Positions 35,246-44,292 of a stretch of 64,000 nucleotides of DNA are shown here, piece by piece. The first letter of the stretch is position 1; every line of letters starts with the position of its first letter. This DNA comes from Bacteroidales bacterium (GTDB taxonomy: Bacteria > Bacteroidota > Bacteroidia > Bacteroidales > Marinilabiliaceae). The notes beneath the pieces are model-generated. The model was not told where the DNA came from and searched no databases. It saw only the letters and a list, made by a program, of their open reading frames with translations. The stretch is taken from the NCBI GenBank assembly GCA_017960905.1, contig JAGCYH010000014.1, positions 1 through 64,000 of the forward strand, written 5' to 3'. Position numbers and translations under genes: made by a program.

Positions 35246-36505
35246 ATGGAAGGAAGCTATACCATAATAATCGTTATGTTAATCCTGTCGGCATTCTGCT
35301 CTGGCAGCGAAATGGCTTTCATGTCGTCGAACAAGCTCCTTCTCGAAATAAACCGTAGCAAACACCCGCGTATATCAAAAATAATCGACATTTTCTTGTC
35401 GAAACCCGATATTCTTATATCCACAATCCTTGTCGGCAACAATGTTGCCTTGGTCATTTTCGGTCTCGAATTCGGATACCTCTTCGGCCCGCCTTTGGCC
35501 GAACACTTTGAGTCGCCTTCGGCTATTCTGCTCATTCAGACGCTGATATCCACTGTTGTGATTATCGTTACAGCCGAATTCCTGCCAAAAACAATCATTC
35601 AAATCAACCCGACGACAATGCTCAACATACTGGCTGTGCCGTTGTTGCTGCTTTTCATAATATTCTATCCCATAGGTCGTTTGATGCAAATGCTTGCGCA
35701 TTTTATCATCAAATTCATATTCAAAGCCAAAGTGGAGTCGAGCTACGAAGGCTGGCTACCTTCGCGCGTCGATTTGGACAATCTGCTGCAACGTCAGACT
35801 CAAACGGCTACAAGCGACGCTTCGGTCACTCAGGAAGCACGCCTGATGAAAAACGCTCTCGACTTCTCTAAAATAAAAGTCCGTGATTGTGCTGTCCCGC
35901 GAACGGAAATAGTCGCAGTTGACATCAACGACACGCTCGACGAACTTAAACAGAAATTTATCGATACAAAGTATTCGAAAATACTTGTATATCAAGACAA
36001 TATAGACAATATCATAGGCTATGTGCACGTCTCGGAAATGTTCCATGCCGCCAAAACAATCCGCTCTATGATGACGCGAATTGTTGTGGTGCCCGAAACC
36101 ATGCGCGCCAACACTCTGCTCAAGCTCTTCACAGAGCAGCACAAGAGTATCGCTATCGTTGTTGACGAGTTTGGCGGAACCGCAGGCATGATTACTCTCG
36201 AAGACGTTCTCGAAGAGATTTTCGGCGAGATTAACGACGAACACGATGTCAACGAATTGGAAGAGAAGCAGTTGAGCGAATCTGAATTCGTATTCTCAAG
36301 CCGATTGGAAATTGATTATTTGAACGAGAAATATAAACTGAAATTGCCGATTTCCGACGATTACGACACGCTGTCGGGGCTTCTGCTCAATCAAACTGGC
36401 GCTATCCCTAAATCGGGCGACGTAATCACGTTCGACAATTTTGAAATAAAAATACTGACAACTTCCAGTGCACGTATCGAAACTGTCAGATTGTCAGTTA
36501 AATAA
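35246..36505 (+). CDS. CNNM/CorC (hemolysin C-like) membrane protein, GldE-like
   Basis: A 419-residue inner-membrane protein. The N-terminal DUF21 domain has four hydrophobic segments (TIIIVMLILSAFCSGSEMAF, then STILVGNNVALVIFGLEFGY, SAILLIQTLISTVVIIVTAEF, ILAVPLLLLFIIFYPIG). A CBS pair (about residues 210-335) contains VPRTEIVAVDIN and VVDEFGGTAGMITLEDVLEEIFGEI. A C-terminal CorC_HlyC domain follows. Relatives act in divalent cation transport, and the Bacteroidetes member GldE is linked to gliding/T9SS. ATG 35246 is preferred to the TTG two codons upstream. It overlaps no neighbour but lies 2 bases after lptC. Confidence 0.92.
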   Translation: MEGSYTIIIVMLILSAFCSGSEMAFMSSNKLLLEINRSKHPRISKIIDIFLSKPDILISTILVGNNVALVIFGLEFGYLFGPPLAEHFESPSAILLIQTLISTVVIIVTAEFLPKTIIQINPTTMLNILAVPLLLLFIIFYPIGRLMQMLAHFIIKFIFKAKVESSYEGWLPSRVDLDNLLQRQTQTATSDASVTQEARLMKNALDFSKIKVRDCAVPRTEIVAVDINDTLDELKQKFIDTKYSKILVYQDNIDNIIGYVHVSEMFHAAKTIRSMMTRIVVVPETMRANTLLKLFTEQHKSIAIVVDEFGGTAGMITLEDVLEEIFGEINDEHDVNELEEKQLSESEFVFSSRLEIDYLNEKYKLKLPISDDYDTLSGLLLNQTGAIPKSGDVITFDNFEIKILTTSSARIETVRLSVK

Positions 36506-36516
36506 CTATTATTGCT

Positions 36517-36957
36517 ATGAGTGATAACAATACAAAACAGCATTTGCTCGACCAACGTTATCTGGCAATGGCGCGTATCTGGTCGTTCAACTCGTATTGC
36601 GAGCGCCGACAAGTCGGCGCTCTCATGGTCAAAGACCACATGATTATCAGCGACGGCTACAACGGAACGCCTTCAGGCTTCGAAAATGTGTGTGAAGAAG
36701 ACGGTGTCACGAAGCCGTATGTTCTTCATGCTGAAGCAAATGCGATATCAAAGGTGGCCAAAAGCGGCAACAGCTCACTCGGCGCTACAATGTATATCAC
36801 GGCTTCGCCGTGCATCGAATGCGCAAAACTTATCATTCAAGCGGGCATCAACCGCGTTGTTTATAGCGATGAATACAGAAAAACCGATGGCATCGACCTG
36901 CTCAAACGTGCTGGTATTGAGGTGGTTCATGTCGAAGACGAATTAATTATCAAGTAG
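36517..36957 (+). CDS. dCMP deaminase / cytidine-deoxycytidylate deaminase family protein
   Basis: A 146-residue zinc deaminase likely converting dCMP to dUMP for thymidylate synthesis. The zinc and catalytic residues are in HAEANAI (His71, Glu73) and SPCIECAK (Cys99, Cys102). The dCMP-type insert (DGYNGTPSGFENVCEEDG) precedes them. It is normal length and cytosolic. It sits 11 bases after the GldE-like gene and 3 bases before the protease gene, so probably in one operon. A perfect 10-bp hairpin lies at 36601-36622 over the ERRQVGAL codons. Confidence 0.94.
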   Translation: MSDNNTKQHLLDQRYLAMARIWSFNSYCERRQVGALMVKDHMIISDGYNGTPSGFENVCEEDGVTKPYVLHAEANAISKVAKSGNSSLGATMYITASPCIECAKLIIQAGINRVVYSDEYRKTDGIDLLKRAGIEVVHVEDELIIK

Positions 36958-36960
36958 AAA

Positions 36961-38559
36961 ATGAAAAGCAGATTTACATGGGTGCCTGTTCTGATGGCGT
37001 TGGCCGCTGTAGCTGGCGTCTTCTTAGGCCGGTTGTCGTACTCGGGCGGAATGCTCGGCAGTGGCAGTCGCGAGTCGTTTATTGTCGAAAAACCAGTGCC
37101 GTCGAAAATCCAGAATATTGTCAATCTGATAAATGACTATTATGTCGATTCGGTGAATGTCGATACTCTTGTCGAAAAGGTCATACCTAATTTGCTTGAG
37201 CAACTCGACCCGCACAGCGTCTATATTCCAGCAAAGGATTTCGACCATGTGGCGGGCGAACTTAAATCAAACTTCGGCGGCATCGGCGTTATGTTCTCTA
37301 TTCTCAATGATACTGTGAATATCGTGTCGGTTGTTGCTGGCGGCCCTTCTTCACTGCTTGGCGTTCTTCCGGGCGACAAGATTATAAGGGTTGAAGGCGA
37401 AAGTTTTGTCGGCGCCAAAATCGACAATGACTACGTGATGGACCATCTGCGCGGAACTATCGGAACAACTGTTGATGTTACTATTCTTCGCGGTAGCTCA
37501 GAAATTGAATTCACTATTGAGCGCGGACTTATTCCTATGTATAGCGTCGAAGTGTCGTATAAAATCACGCCAAGTATCGGCTATATGAAAATCGATAGGT
37601 TCGCTGAGCAAACCTATCAGGAGATGCTTCAGGGCATTGCAAAACTCAAAGCCGAAGGCTGCAATTCGCTCATTATCGATTTGCGCTCTAATTCAGGCGG
37701 TTACCTTAATGTTGTTACCGACATGTGCAACGAATTCCTCGACGATAAGGATCTGATAGTCTACACTGAAGGTGTCCACCAGCCGCGCGAAGATGCCTTT
37801 GCCAATGGCAAAGGCTCTTGCAAGGACATAAAAGTAGCTGTTCTCATCGATGAGTATTCGGCTTCGGCCAGCGAAATATTCGCTGGCGCCATTCAGGACA
37901 ACGACCGTGGCATTATTATCGGACGCCGTTCTTTTGGCAAGGGCTTGGTACAGAGTCAGATACCGCTCGAAGATAAGTCTGCTGTCCGTCTTACCGTGGC
38001 GCGCTACCACACGCCGTCGGGGCGCTGTATACAGCGCCCGTACGACGATGGTGTCGAAAACTACTACGACGACACTTACAACCGCTTCAACTCAGGTGAG
38101 TTGTTCGAGGCCGATAGTGTGAAATTTGACGAAAGTCAAATTTTCTACACCCGTGGCGGACGTAAGGTTTATGGCGGTGGCGGTATCATGCCCGACATTT
38201 TTGTGCCTCGCGACACTACTAAAGCATCGAAATATCTATACCAGCTTCGTGCTAAAAGCATAATATACAATTATTCAGTCGATTATTGCAATCAGCATCG
38301 CGCTGAGTTGTCGAAGTTCGATACCGAAAATCTGATTAAATATCTGAAACAGAAAACACTGTTGCCCGAACTCATATCTTATGCTACGAGCAAAGGCTTG
38401 AAACCCGTCTCGATATCGAAAGAAGAGCGTCAACTCATTGAAAATGAGTTGAAAGCTTATATCGGCAGAAACATAAAAGACAACGAGGCATTCTATCCGA
38501 TTCTCAACGAAGGCGACATTGCCATTGAGCGGGCTGTTGAAGCGTTAAACAAACAATGA
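36961..38559 (+). CDS. S41 family C-terminal processing peptidase
   Basis: A 532-residue CtpA/Prc-type serine protease. It has an N-terminal membrane anchor (VPVLMALAAVAGVFLG), a PDZ domain (NFGGIGVMFSILNDTVNIVSVV through GDKIIRVEGE, about residues 100-180), then the S41 core. The catalytic Ser/Lys dyad lies in EYSASASEIFAG (Ser304) and SFGKGLVQ (Lys327). It cleaves periplasmic or envelope proteins near their C termini. The tail of about 100 residues after the core is longer than in minimal members but common in Bacteroidetes. Its stop overlaps the next gene by 4 bases. Confidence 0.95.
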   Translation: MKSRFTWVPVLMALAAVAGVFLGRLSYSGGMLGSGSRESFIVEKPVPSKIQNIVNLINDYYVDSVNVDTLVEKVIPNLLEQLDPHSVYIPAKDFDHVAGELKSNFGGIGVMFSILNDTVNIVSVVAGGPSSLLGVLPGDKIIRVEGESFVGAKIDNDYVMDHLRGTIGTTVDVTILRGSSEIEFTIERGLIPMYSVEVSYKITPSIGYMKIDRFAEQTYQEMLQGIAKLKAEGCNSLIIDLRSNSGGYLNVVTDMCNEFLDDKDLIVYTEGVHQPREDAFANGKGSCKDIKVAVLIDEYSASASEIFAGAIQDNDRGIIIGRRSFGKGLVQSQIPLEDKSAVRLTVARYHTPSGRCIQRPYDDGVENYYDDTYNRFNSGELFEADSVKFDESQIFYTRGGRKVYGGGGIMPDIFVPRDTTKASKYLYQLRAKSIIYNYSVDYCNQHRAELSKFDTENLIKYLKQKTLLPELISYATSKGLKPVSISKEERQLIENELKAYIGRNIKDNEAFYPILNEGDIAIERAVEALNKQ

Positions 38560-39002
38560 TGCCTGAATACGGCTACTTTGCGTTGTTTGCCGCCAGTTTC
38601 CTGTCGGCAACACTTTTGCCGTTCAGCTCCGAGGCTGTTTTATCGGCTATGCTAATTGCTGGTTTTCAACCTACTATATCTGTTCTCGTTGCCACTGCTG
38701 GCAACTGGCTTGGCAGCATGACTACTTACGCTTTGGGCTATATTGGTAATCTTGAGCGCATTGAGCGTTGGTTGCATATCTCCGAAGCTAAAATCGAAAA
38801 GTTTCGTCTTCGAACCGAAAAATATGGCAGTTGGTTTGGGCTACTTGTCTGGCTGCCTGGCATCGGCGATGTCATCGCTGTATGCCTCGGTCTGGCACGC
38901 ACACCTGTTGCGCTTACTGCAGTTATGATACTGATAGGCAAAGCTTTACGCTATATTGTGTTGGCCACATTGGTTTGCGGGGGTAGAAATATTTTTTCTT
39001 AA
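38556..39002 (+). CDS. YqaA family membrane protein (DedA-like)
   Basis: A 148-residue inner-membrane protein of the YqaA branch of the SNARE-associated/DedA superfamily. Hydrophobic segments include YFALFAASFLSATLLPFSSEAVLSAML and FGLLVWLPGIGDVIAVCLGLA, the latter with the conserved G-D region of the family. Its role is unknown; DedA relatives act in lipid carrier flipping. The ATG overlaps the protease stop by 4 bases. It is the last gene before the polysaccharide locus. Confidence 0.9.
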   Translation: MMPEYGYFALFAASFLSATLLPFSSEAVLSAMLIAGFQPTISVLVATAGNWLGSMTTYALGYIGNLERIERWLHISEAKIEKFRLRTEKYGSWFGLLVWLPGIGDVIAVCLGLARTPVALTAVMILIGKALRYIVLATLVCGGRNIFS

Positions 39003-39047
39003 GTGTTTTTTTCTTTGTATTATCAAAAAAAGGTTAAGAAAAATACT

Positions 39048-39055
39048 TATATTTG
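39048..39055 (+). promoter_or_regulatory. -7 promoter box of the polysaccharide locus
   Basis: TATATTTG fits TAnnTTTG. It lies 83 bases before the Wza-like start, giving a long leader with a hairpin. No inverted repeats flank it and no recombinase gene is near, so an invertible promoter is not supported. Confidence 0.65.
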
Positions 39056-39063
39056 CACGTCAA

Positions 39064-39111
39064 AATGCTTGGCGTGTTACTTACCGTGCGTGAGTGACGT
39101 GGCGAAGCATT
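39064..39111 (+). promoter_or_regulatory. Leader RNA hairpin upstream of the polysaccharide genes
   Basis: Helices 39064-39070 with 39105-39111 (7 bp) and 39076-39083 with 39091-39098 (8 bp, two G-U) form one branched-free hairpin in the untranslated leader. It lacks a T-tract. It may bind a regulator or stabilise the mRNA; no known riboswitch is recognised. Confidence 0.5.
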
Positions 39112-39138
39112 ATACCTTCAAACAAAAATCTGAAATAA

Positions 39139-41577
39139 ATGAAGAGAATAGTTTTATTATTGTTGGTGTTTGTCTCTTTGTGTGCTACGGCGCAGCAACT
39201 TTTTGATATACAAAGATATAGAAACGCTGATTTTTCAAAAATACCCGAGCAGCAAGTCAAGCAGATTTCCTCTGCTCTTGAGCAGAGGAAAATCACTTTC
39301 TCGCAAGCTCGCGGTGCACTTAAGGCGCAAGGCTTGTCAGAAAAGCAACTTTCCGACCTTGAACGCAGGCTGAAACGCTATTCTAAACCGGATAAGAACA
39401 ACACTACCAATAAGACTACCAAAAGCGCTAATAGTCAGACGCCTAACACTGCTGTAGAGTTCGATGCTTTATCGGAAAAAGGTCGCTTCTTGGCCACCCA
39501 CGAAGACTCGCTCATTTTCGGCTTCTCGCTTTTCAATAACGACAGATTAACGTTTGAACCAAGTCTCAACATTCCTGTTACCGACGAGTATATTCTTGGT
39601 CCGGGCGATGAGATTATCATCGACATTTGGGGACTCTCGTCACAATCGTACGAGCTTGAGGTGTCTTCCTCGGGAAGCATCGAAATACCTATAGTTGGTC
39701 CTGTTTATGTTTCTGGCCTTTCGCTGCGCGATGCGAAGCGAAGCATCGAAGGCCGACTCAAAACAATATACAGCGATCTCGGTAACAAAACCTCAGCTTC
39801 GATTAAGACGGGTAAGTTGCGCACCGTTAAGGTCAATGTGCTTGGCGAAGTGTTCCTGCCTGGTACATACACCGTTTCGGGTGCTTCGTCGTTGTTTAAT
39901 GTTTTGTATTTGAGTGGCGGTCCGAACCGTAACGGTTCGTTCCGCAACATTCAGCTTATTCGCAACGGACGTATAATCACGACTTTAGATGTCTACGACT
40001 TCCTCCTCAATGGCAAGTCGTCGGTCAATGTGCCGATATACGACAACGATATCATTATGGTGCCCACATATCAGAAACGTGTCGCCGTAGGCGACAATTT
40101 CAAGCGCACTGGTTACTTTGAGGCAAAAGAAGGCGAAACGGTTGCCGACCTGATAAGATATGCAGGCGGTTATAATCCATCGTCGCAGCCCGACAAACTG
40201 GAGTTGTATTCGGTTGGTAAGAAAGGCATTGAGATGCGCAGTTTTGCCGACGATGTGGCAGCCAATGTCATTCTGAATAATGGCGATAGCATTTCGGTCA
40301 AAGCTATAAGCTTTGACCGTATCGATAATATGCTTACTATTGAAGGCTCTGTGTTCGTCCCCGGCAATTATGAATTCACCGAAGGAATTAAGCTGAGTCA
40401 GCTTATCACCCAAGCCGGTGGATTGACTGAAAACGCATTCTTGAATCGCGGCGTAATAACCCGACTGAAAGACGATTACACGCTCGAATCTCTCAACTTC
40501 AACGTTGCCGATGTCGCTTCTGGCTCTTACGATTTAGTTCTCAAAGCTGGTGATAAAGTGCTCATTTCGAGCATTGACGACATGCGCACAGCGCCTGTCG
40601 TCGAGATAAAAGGTTCGGTGCTGTCGCCTGGTATTTTTGAATACAGAGAAAACCTTACATTAGGCGATTTAATATTATTGGCAGGTGGTTTGAGCGAGGA
40701 GTCGTCAACTAAAAATGTCGAGGTCGCCAGACGGTTGCCGTATGAGGAGGCTGAAAAGAATACAGAAAGTGTGGCTAATGGAATTTATGTTACCATAACA
40801 CGCGATTTGAATTTGTCAGATGAGAGTAATTCGTTTGCTCTCAAGCCCTTTGATGTGGTTACGGTACGAGCAATCCCGACTGCCGGTTTCTCAGGCACAG
40901 TTACTATTTCCGGCGAAGTAATGTTCGCCGGAACATACGAATTGCTAAACAAGTCGGATAACATATCTTCGCTTATTAAACGTGCCGGCGGTCTTACTTC
41001 AAACGCGTTTGTAGATGGTGCCCGCCTCTATCGTAAGGTTGTTCTCTCTGAAAAAGAGAAGATTATCAAGTACAATCAGATGAAGGATAATGTTGATACG
41101 ACGACAATGTCAATTGACCAGTTTTTTGCCGATGATAATTACGAACTAGTGAGTACGGATTTAAGATCAATACTTCTAAATCCGAATGGAGAGACCGATT
41201 TACAACTCAGAGATGGTGACGAAATAGTCATACCTCAGCGCAGTCAGACCGTAAAGGTTTCTGGCGTTGTGCTTAACCCTGTGTCGATGACTTACATGGG
41301 CCGCAAGAGTGCAAAAAAATACGTCAAGAGTAGTGGCGGTTTCGGCCCTAAGGCAAAGAAAGGTAAGACATTCGTCATCCACGCTAACGGAGAAGCTGAC
41401 GCTACTAGTCATTTCCTGTTTTTCCGTCATTACCCCAAAGTATTGCCTGGCAGTGAGGTGGTTGTACCAGAGAAGCCAGAGCGCGATGGCATACGAGTCT
41501 CTGAGGTAGTAAGCATTACAAGTACATTGGCTACCATCGCAGTATTGTTAATTACAGTTCTTGCTAAAGATAAATAG
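39139..41577 (+). CDS. Wza-like polysaccharide export protein with multiple SLBB domains
   Basis: An 812-residue outer-membrane export protein. It has a signal peptide (ending SLCATAQQ), a poly_export domain starting VTDEYILGPGDEIIIDIWG (about residue 150), and several SLBB modules. Typical turns are NVLGEVFLPGTYTVSGASSLFNVLYLSGG, then EGSVFVPGNYEF, KGSVLSPGIFEYRENLTLGDLILLAGG and SGEVMFAGTYELLN. A C-terminal hydrophobic segment follows. It forms the conduit for capsule or exopolysaccharide with the adjacent Wzz-like protein. It is first in the locus, behind the promoter at 39048. Perfect hairpins of 12 bp (39266-39291) and 11 bp (40295-40319) lie in its codons. Confidence 0.93.
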   Translation: MKRIVLLLLVFVSLCATAQQLFDIQRYRNADFSKIPEQQVKQISSALEQRKITFSQARGALKAQGLSEKQLSDLERRLKRYSKPDKNNTTNKTTKSANSQTPNTAVEFDALSEKGRFLATHEDSLIFGFSLFNNDRLTFEPSLNIPVTDEYILGPGDEIIIDIWGLSSQSYELEVSSSGSIEIPIVGPVYVSGLSLRDAKRSIEGRLKTIYSDLGNKTSASIKTGKLRTVKVNVLGEVFLPGTYTVSGASSLFNVLYLSGGPNRNGSFRNIQLIRNGRIITTLDVYDFLLNGKSSVNVPIYDNDIIMVPTYQKRVAVGDNFKRTGYFEAKEGETVADLIRYAGGYNPSSQPDKLELYSVGKKGIEMRSFADDVAANVILNNGDSISVKAISFDRIDNMLTIEGSVFVPGNYEFTEGIKLSQLITQAGGLTENAFLNRGVITRLKDDYTLESLNFNVADVASGSYDLVLKAGDKVLISSIDDMRTAPVVEIKGSVLSPGIFEYRENLTLGDLILLAGGLSEESSTKNVEVARRLPYEEAEKNTESVANGIYVTITRDLNLSDESNSFALKPFDVVTVRAIPTAGFSGTVTISGEVMFAGTYELLNKSDNISSLIKRAGGLTSNAFVDGARLYRKVVLSEKEKIIKYNQMKDNVDTTTMSIDQFFADDNYELVSTDLRSILLNPNGETDLQLRDGDEIVIPQRSQTVKVSGVVLNPVSMTYMGRKSAKKYVKSSGGFGPKAKKGKTFVIHANGEADATSHFLFFRHYPKVLPGSEVVVPEKPERDGIRVSEVVSITSTLATIAVLLITVLAKDK
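39266..39291. repeat. Perfect 12-bp coding hairpin in the Wza-like gene
   Basis: Arms 39266-39277 and 39280-39291, loop TT. One of the class of perfect short-loop inverted repeats found inside reading frames across the window. Confidence 0.9.
40295..40319. repeat. Perfect 11-bp coding hairpin in the Wza-like gene
   Basis: Arms 40295-40305 and 40309-40319, loop ATA, within an SLBB module. Confidence 0.9.
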
Positions 41578-41583
41578 TTGTCT

Positions 41584-42735
41584 ATGGAAGAGAATCAGAA
41601 AGAAAAAGACGATCAGAAGCAATTCGATATTGTTTGGCTGATAAAGTATTTGTTCAATAAACGTAAGTACATCATACGTTTTACGTGCATTTGCGTTGCT
41701 TTGTGCTTTGTCATTTTTTTACTGAAGCCAGCCAAGTATCGGGCTCAAGCATCAATCCTGCCTATATCTGATAACAAGATGTCGAATTTGGGTAATTTAG
41801 GTTCGTTGGCTTCATTTGCTGGTGTAGATATCAATAGTTTGAATCCGAGCAAAAGCATTATTACGGCCGATCTTTATCCTCGTGTGGCATCAAGTACGCC
41901 TTTCCTATTACAAATGGCCGATGTGAAGGTTAAATGGAACAAACCTGATACCATAATGAGTTATTATGAGTATGTAAAAGCAGATACAGTAATGACTTTT
42001 ATGAAGTATCTGAAGGCTTATACAATCGGTTTGCCTGGTACCATATCACAAATGTTTCAAGGCAAACAATCACAGAGCCAAGCAGCACCTACTAGTGTAT
42101 TATTAGGCGAACCGCAATACCTCAACTTAAACCCACAACAGAAACTGGCTATCGCTCTTTTAGGTCAAAAAATAGTTGTTGAAGAAGATGCGTCAACCAA
42201 CTTGATTATCGTTTCTGCCTTTGGCGAATCGCCGCTTCAGGCTTCTGTGTGGGCATCGGAGGCTGTAAATCAATTGCAGGCAACAATAGCATCGTACAAA
42301 ACCAAGCAAGCTCAATTGTCGCTCGACTTCATCGAAGACCGTTACAAAGAGACGCAAGACGAATACGAACAAATCCGACAGGCGTTTTTCCAATACAAGG
42401 ATTCGCACCGTGATATGATTGACGAACGTGTAGATATTGAATATCAGCGACTTGAAGACCAATATCAAATATCTTATTCGGTTCTGAAGTCGCTTTCGTC
42501 ACAAATGGAGCAAGCTAAAATAAAACTTATGGAAGATACGCCTGCGTTCTCGATTGTCGATCCTGTCGTTCTGCCTATGGCAAACGAAAAGTTCTCACCG
42601 AAATTCGCGTTGCATGTCATAGCCGGCATAATGCTTGGCATTATATTGTCCATCGGTTGGTTGCTGATGCAGTTGGGGTATTGGCAAGTTTTTAACGAAG
42701 AGAAAATCAAAAAGATTATCGAGGAGAACAAATGA
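41584..42735 (+). CDS. Wzz-like chain length determinant protein
   Basis: A 383-residue inner-membrane polysaccharide copolymerase. The first transmembrane segment is near residues 33-48 (FTCICVALCFVIFLLKPA). A large periplasmic helical region with coiled coil (FIEDRYKETQDEYEQIRQAFF) follows, then a Pro-containing second segment (LHVIAGIMLGIILSIGWLL). It sets chain length and couples to the Wza-like exporter. No tyrosine kinase domain is fused. ATG 41584 is preferred over TTG 41578, which abuts the preceding stop. Confidence 0.92.
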   Translation: MEENQKEKDDQKQFDIVWLIKYLFNKRKYIIRFTCICVALCFVIFLLKPAKYRAQASILPISDNKMSNLGNLGSLASFAGVDINSLNPSKSIITADLYPRVASSTPFLLQMADVKVKWNKPDTIMSYYEYVKADTVMTFMKYLKAYTIGLPGTISQMFQGKQSQSQAAPTSVLLGEPQYLNLNPQQKLAIALLGQKIVVEEDASTNLIIVSAFGESPLQASVWASEAVNQLQATIASYKTKQAQLSLDFIEDRYKETQDEYEQIRQAFFQYKDSHRDMIDERVDIEYQRLEDQYQISYSVLKSLSSQMEQAKIKLMEDTPAFSIVDPVVLPMANEKFSPKFALHVIAGIMLGIILSIGWLLMQLGYWQVFNEEKIKKIIEENK

Positions 42736-42752
42736 CATTTTGAAAAGTGTCT

Positions 42753-44288
42753 ATGTTTGAAACACGAACCCATAAAAGCATCAGAAATGGTAGCGTTGCA
42801 TTAGTTTTCAGTGTAATTCTATTAGTCTTAGGGTTCTTTTCGCGAAGAATTTTCATAGAGTGTTTGGGTATCGATTTGTTGGGCCTCAACACTACGGCGA
42901 CAGATATATTAGGTTTTCTTAATTTAGCGGAATTAGGCATCGGCGCTTCTGTGTCATTTGCATTGTACACGCCGCTGAGTAAGGGAAATGAAAGAGACAT
43001 TAACGAACTAGTAGCAATTCAGGGGTGGCTTTATAGGCGAATATCTATAGTGGTTTTTGCGGGAGCCGTGTGTGTGATGGCATGCTTCCCATTGATATTT
43101 GCCGACGTCAGTTTCCCGTTTTGGTACGTTTACGCTTCATTCGGAGTATATTTGCTATTTGCTTTGTTGGGTTATTGGTTCAATTACCAGCAAATAGTTC
43201 TGATAGCCGACCAGCGTGAATATAAGGTAACATGGTGCGTACAAGGTCTACGCTCTATAAAAATACTGGTACAGATAATTGGCATTAGCCAATTCCAATT
43301 AGGATACGAGTTCTGGATAATTACCGAGATAGTCGCAGCACTGATTACAACGTTAGCACTGCGCGTAACAATCAGAAAAACATATACTTGGCTTAAGCCA
43401 AGTATATCGAAGGGCCGAGAGTTGTCGAAGAGTTATCCTGATATAATAAGAAAGACCAAACAGCTCGTATTTCACCGAGTTAGCGAATACATAATACAGC
43501 ACGTCAGCACTATAATAGTTTATGCGTTTGTCTCATTATCGGTAGTTGCCGTTTACGGCAACTACATGATGCTGGTAATGAACATCACAATGCTGGTAGG
43601 GGCTGTGTTTAATGGATGTACAGCCAGTATTGGCAACCTTGTTGCCGAAGGCAACAAGGAACTTATAACGTCATTTTACAGAAAATACTCAGTAATAAGA
43701 TTTTGGCTCGCCTCAGTCCTTTGTTTCTGTTTTTATAAGTTATCTGACGACTTTATAACAGTTTGGATAGGCCCCCAATATGTTATTGATGATGTGTCGT
43801 TCTTGTTTTTAACCATCTACGCATTTATAGCGACCACGAGGCTCAACGACCAGTTTATCGCTGCGTATGGACTTTACCACGACACGTGGGCGCCGGTTAC
43901 AGAGGCCGTCTTGAACATTGGTTTGTCAGTAGTGTTTGGTTTAATATGGGGCTTGCCTGGAATTATAGGTGGTGCGGTTTGCGGAACGTTCGTGATAGTT
44001 TGTTGTTGGAAACCGTATTTCTTGTTCAGGCAAGGATTTAAGTTGCCAGTTTTAAAGTATTTAAAACTAATCGCTCTTTCGGCGTTTATTATTACAATTG
44101 CTTCGGTTGTAAGTTGTTATCTCTACAATCGGGTTTGCCGGACTTCAGCAACCGACATGTTCGGCTGGTTTGTCAATGCTGCAGTGACAATCGCGATATA
44201 TGCCATTATAAGTACTGTGTTATTCTCTCTTTTTAGCAGAGATTTCAAAAAAACGCTTTGTGCTTTGGCACAAAGTTTTAGAATATAA
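42753..44288 (+). CDS. Wzx-type polysaccharide flippase, first copy
   Basis: A 511-residue MOP-superfamily membrane protein with about 12-14 hydrophobic segments (SVALVFSVILLVLGFFSRRIF as the first). It probably flips undecaprenyl-linked repeat units across the inner membrane. ATG 42753 is used; GTG 42747 is two codons upstream. The locus holds a second, unrelated-looking flippase at 49909-51372. The gene is unusually dense in perfect inverted repeats: a 26-bp palindrome at 43382-43407, hairpins at 43542-43565 and 43637-43659, and one at its end (44256-44275) followed by TTTTAG. Confidence 0.9.
   Translation: MFETRTHKSIRNGSVALVFSVILLVLGFFSRRIFIECLGIDLLGLNTTATDILGFLNLAELGIGASVSFALYTPLSKGNERDINELVAIQGWLYRRISIVVFAGAVCVMACFPLIFADVSFPFWYVYASFGVYLLFALLGYWFNYQQIVLIADQREYKVTWCVQGLRSIKILVQIIGISQFQLGYEFWIITEIVAALITTLALRVTIRKTYTWLKPSISKGRELSKSYPDIIRKTKQLVFHRVSEYIIQHVSTIIVYAFVSLSVVAVYGNYMMLVMNITMLVGAVFNGCTASIGNLVAEGNKELITSFYRKYSVIRFWLASVLCFCFYKLSDDFITVWIGPQYVIDDVSFLFLTIYAFIATTRLNDQFIAAYGLYHDTWAPVTEAVLNIGLSVVFGLIWGLPGIIGGAVCGTFVIVCCWKPYFLFRQGFKLPVLKYLKLIALSAFIITIASVVSCYLYNRVCRTSATDMFGWFVNAAVTIAIYAIISTVLFSLFSRDFKKTLCALAQSFRI
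43382..43407. repeat. Perfect 26-bp palindrome in the first flippase gene
   Basis: Every base pairs around the centre between 43394 and 43395 (core CTTGGCTTAAGCCAAG). It occupies codons for a cytoplasmic loop, between hydrophobic segments. Confidence 0.92.
43542..43659. repeat. Two perfect hairpins in the first flippase gene
   Basis: Stem 43542-43552 with 43555-43565 (11 bp, TT loop) and stem 43637-43646 with 43650-43659 (10 bp, GAA loop), 71 bases apart. Confidence 0.9.
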
Positions 44289-44292
44289 CACC

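Noticed and set aside
39003-39138. Invertible (phase-variable) capsule promoter
   Set aside because: No inverted repeats flank the -7 box and there is no recombinase gene nearby; only one leader hairpin is present.
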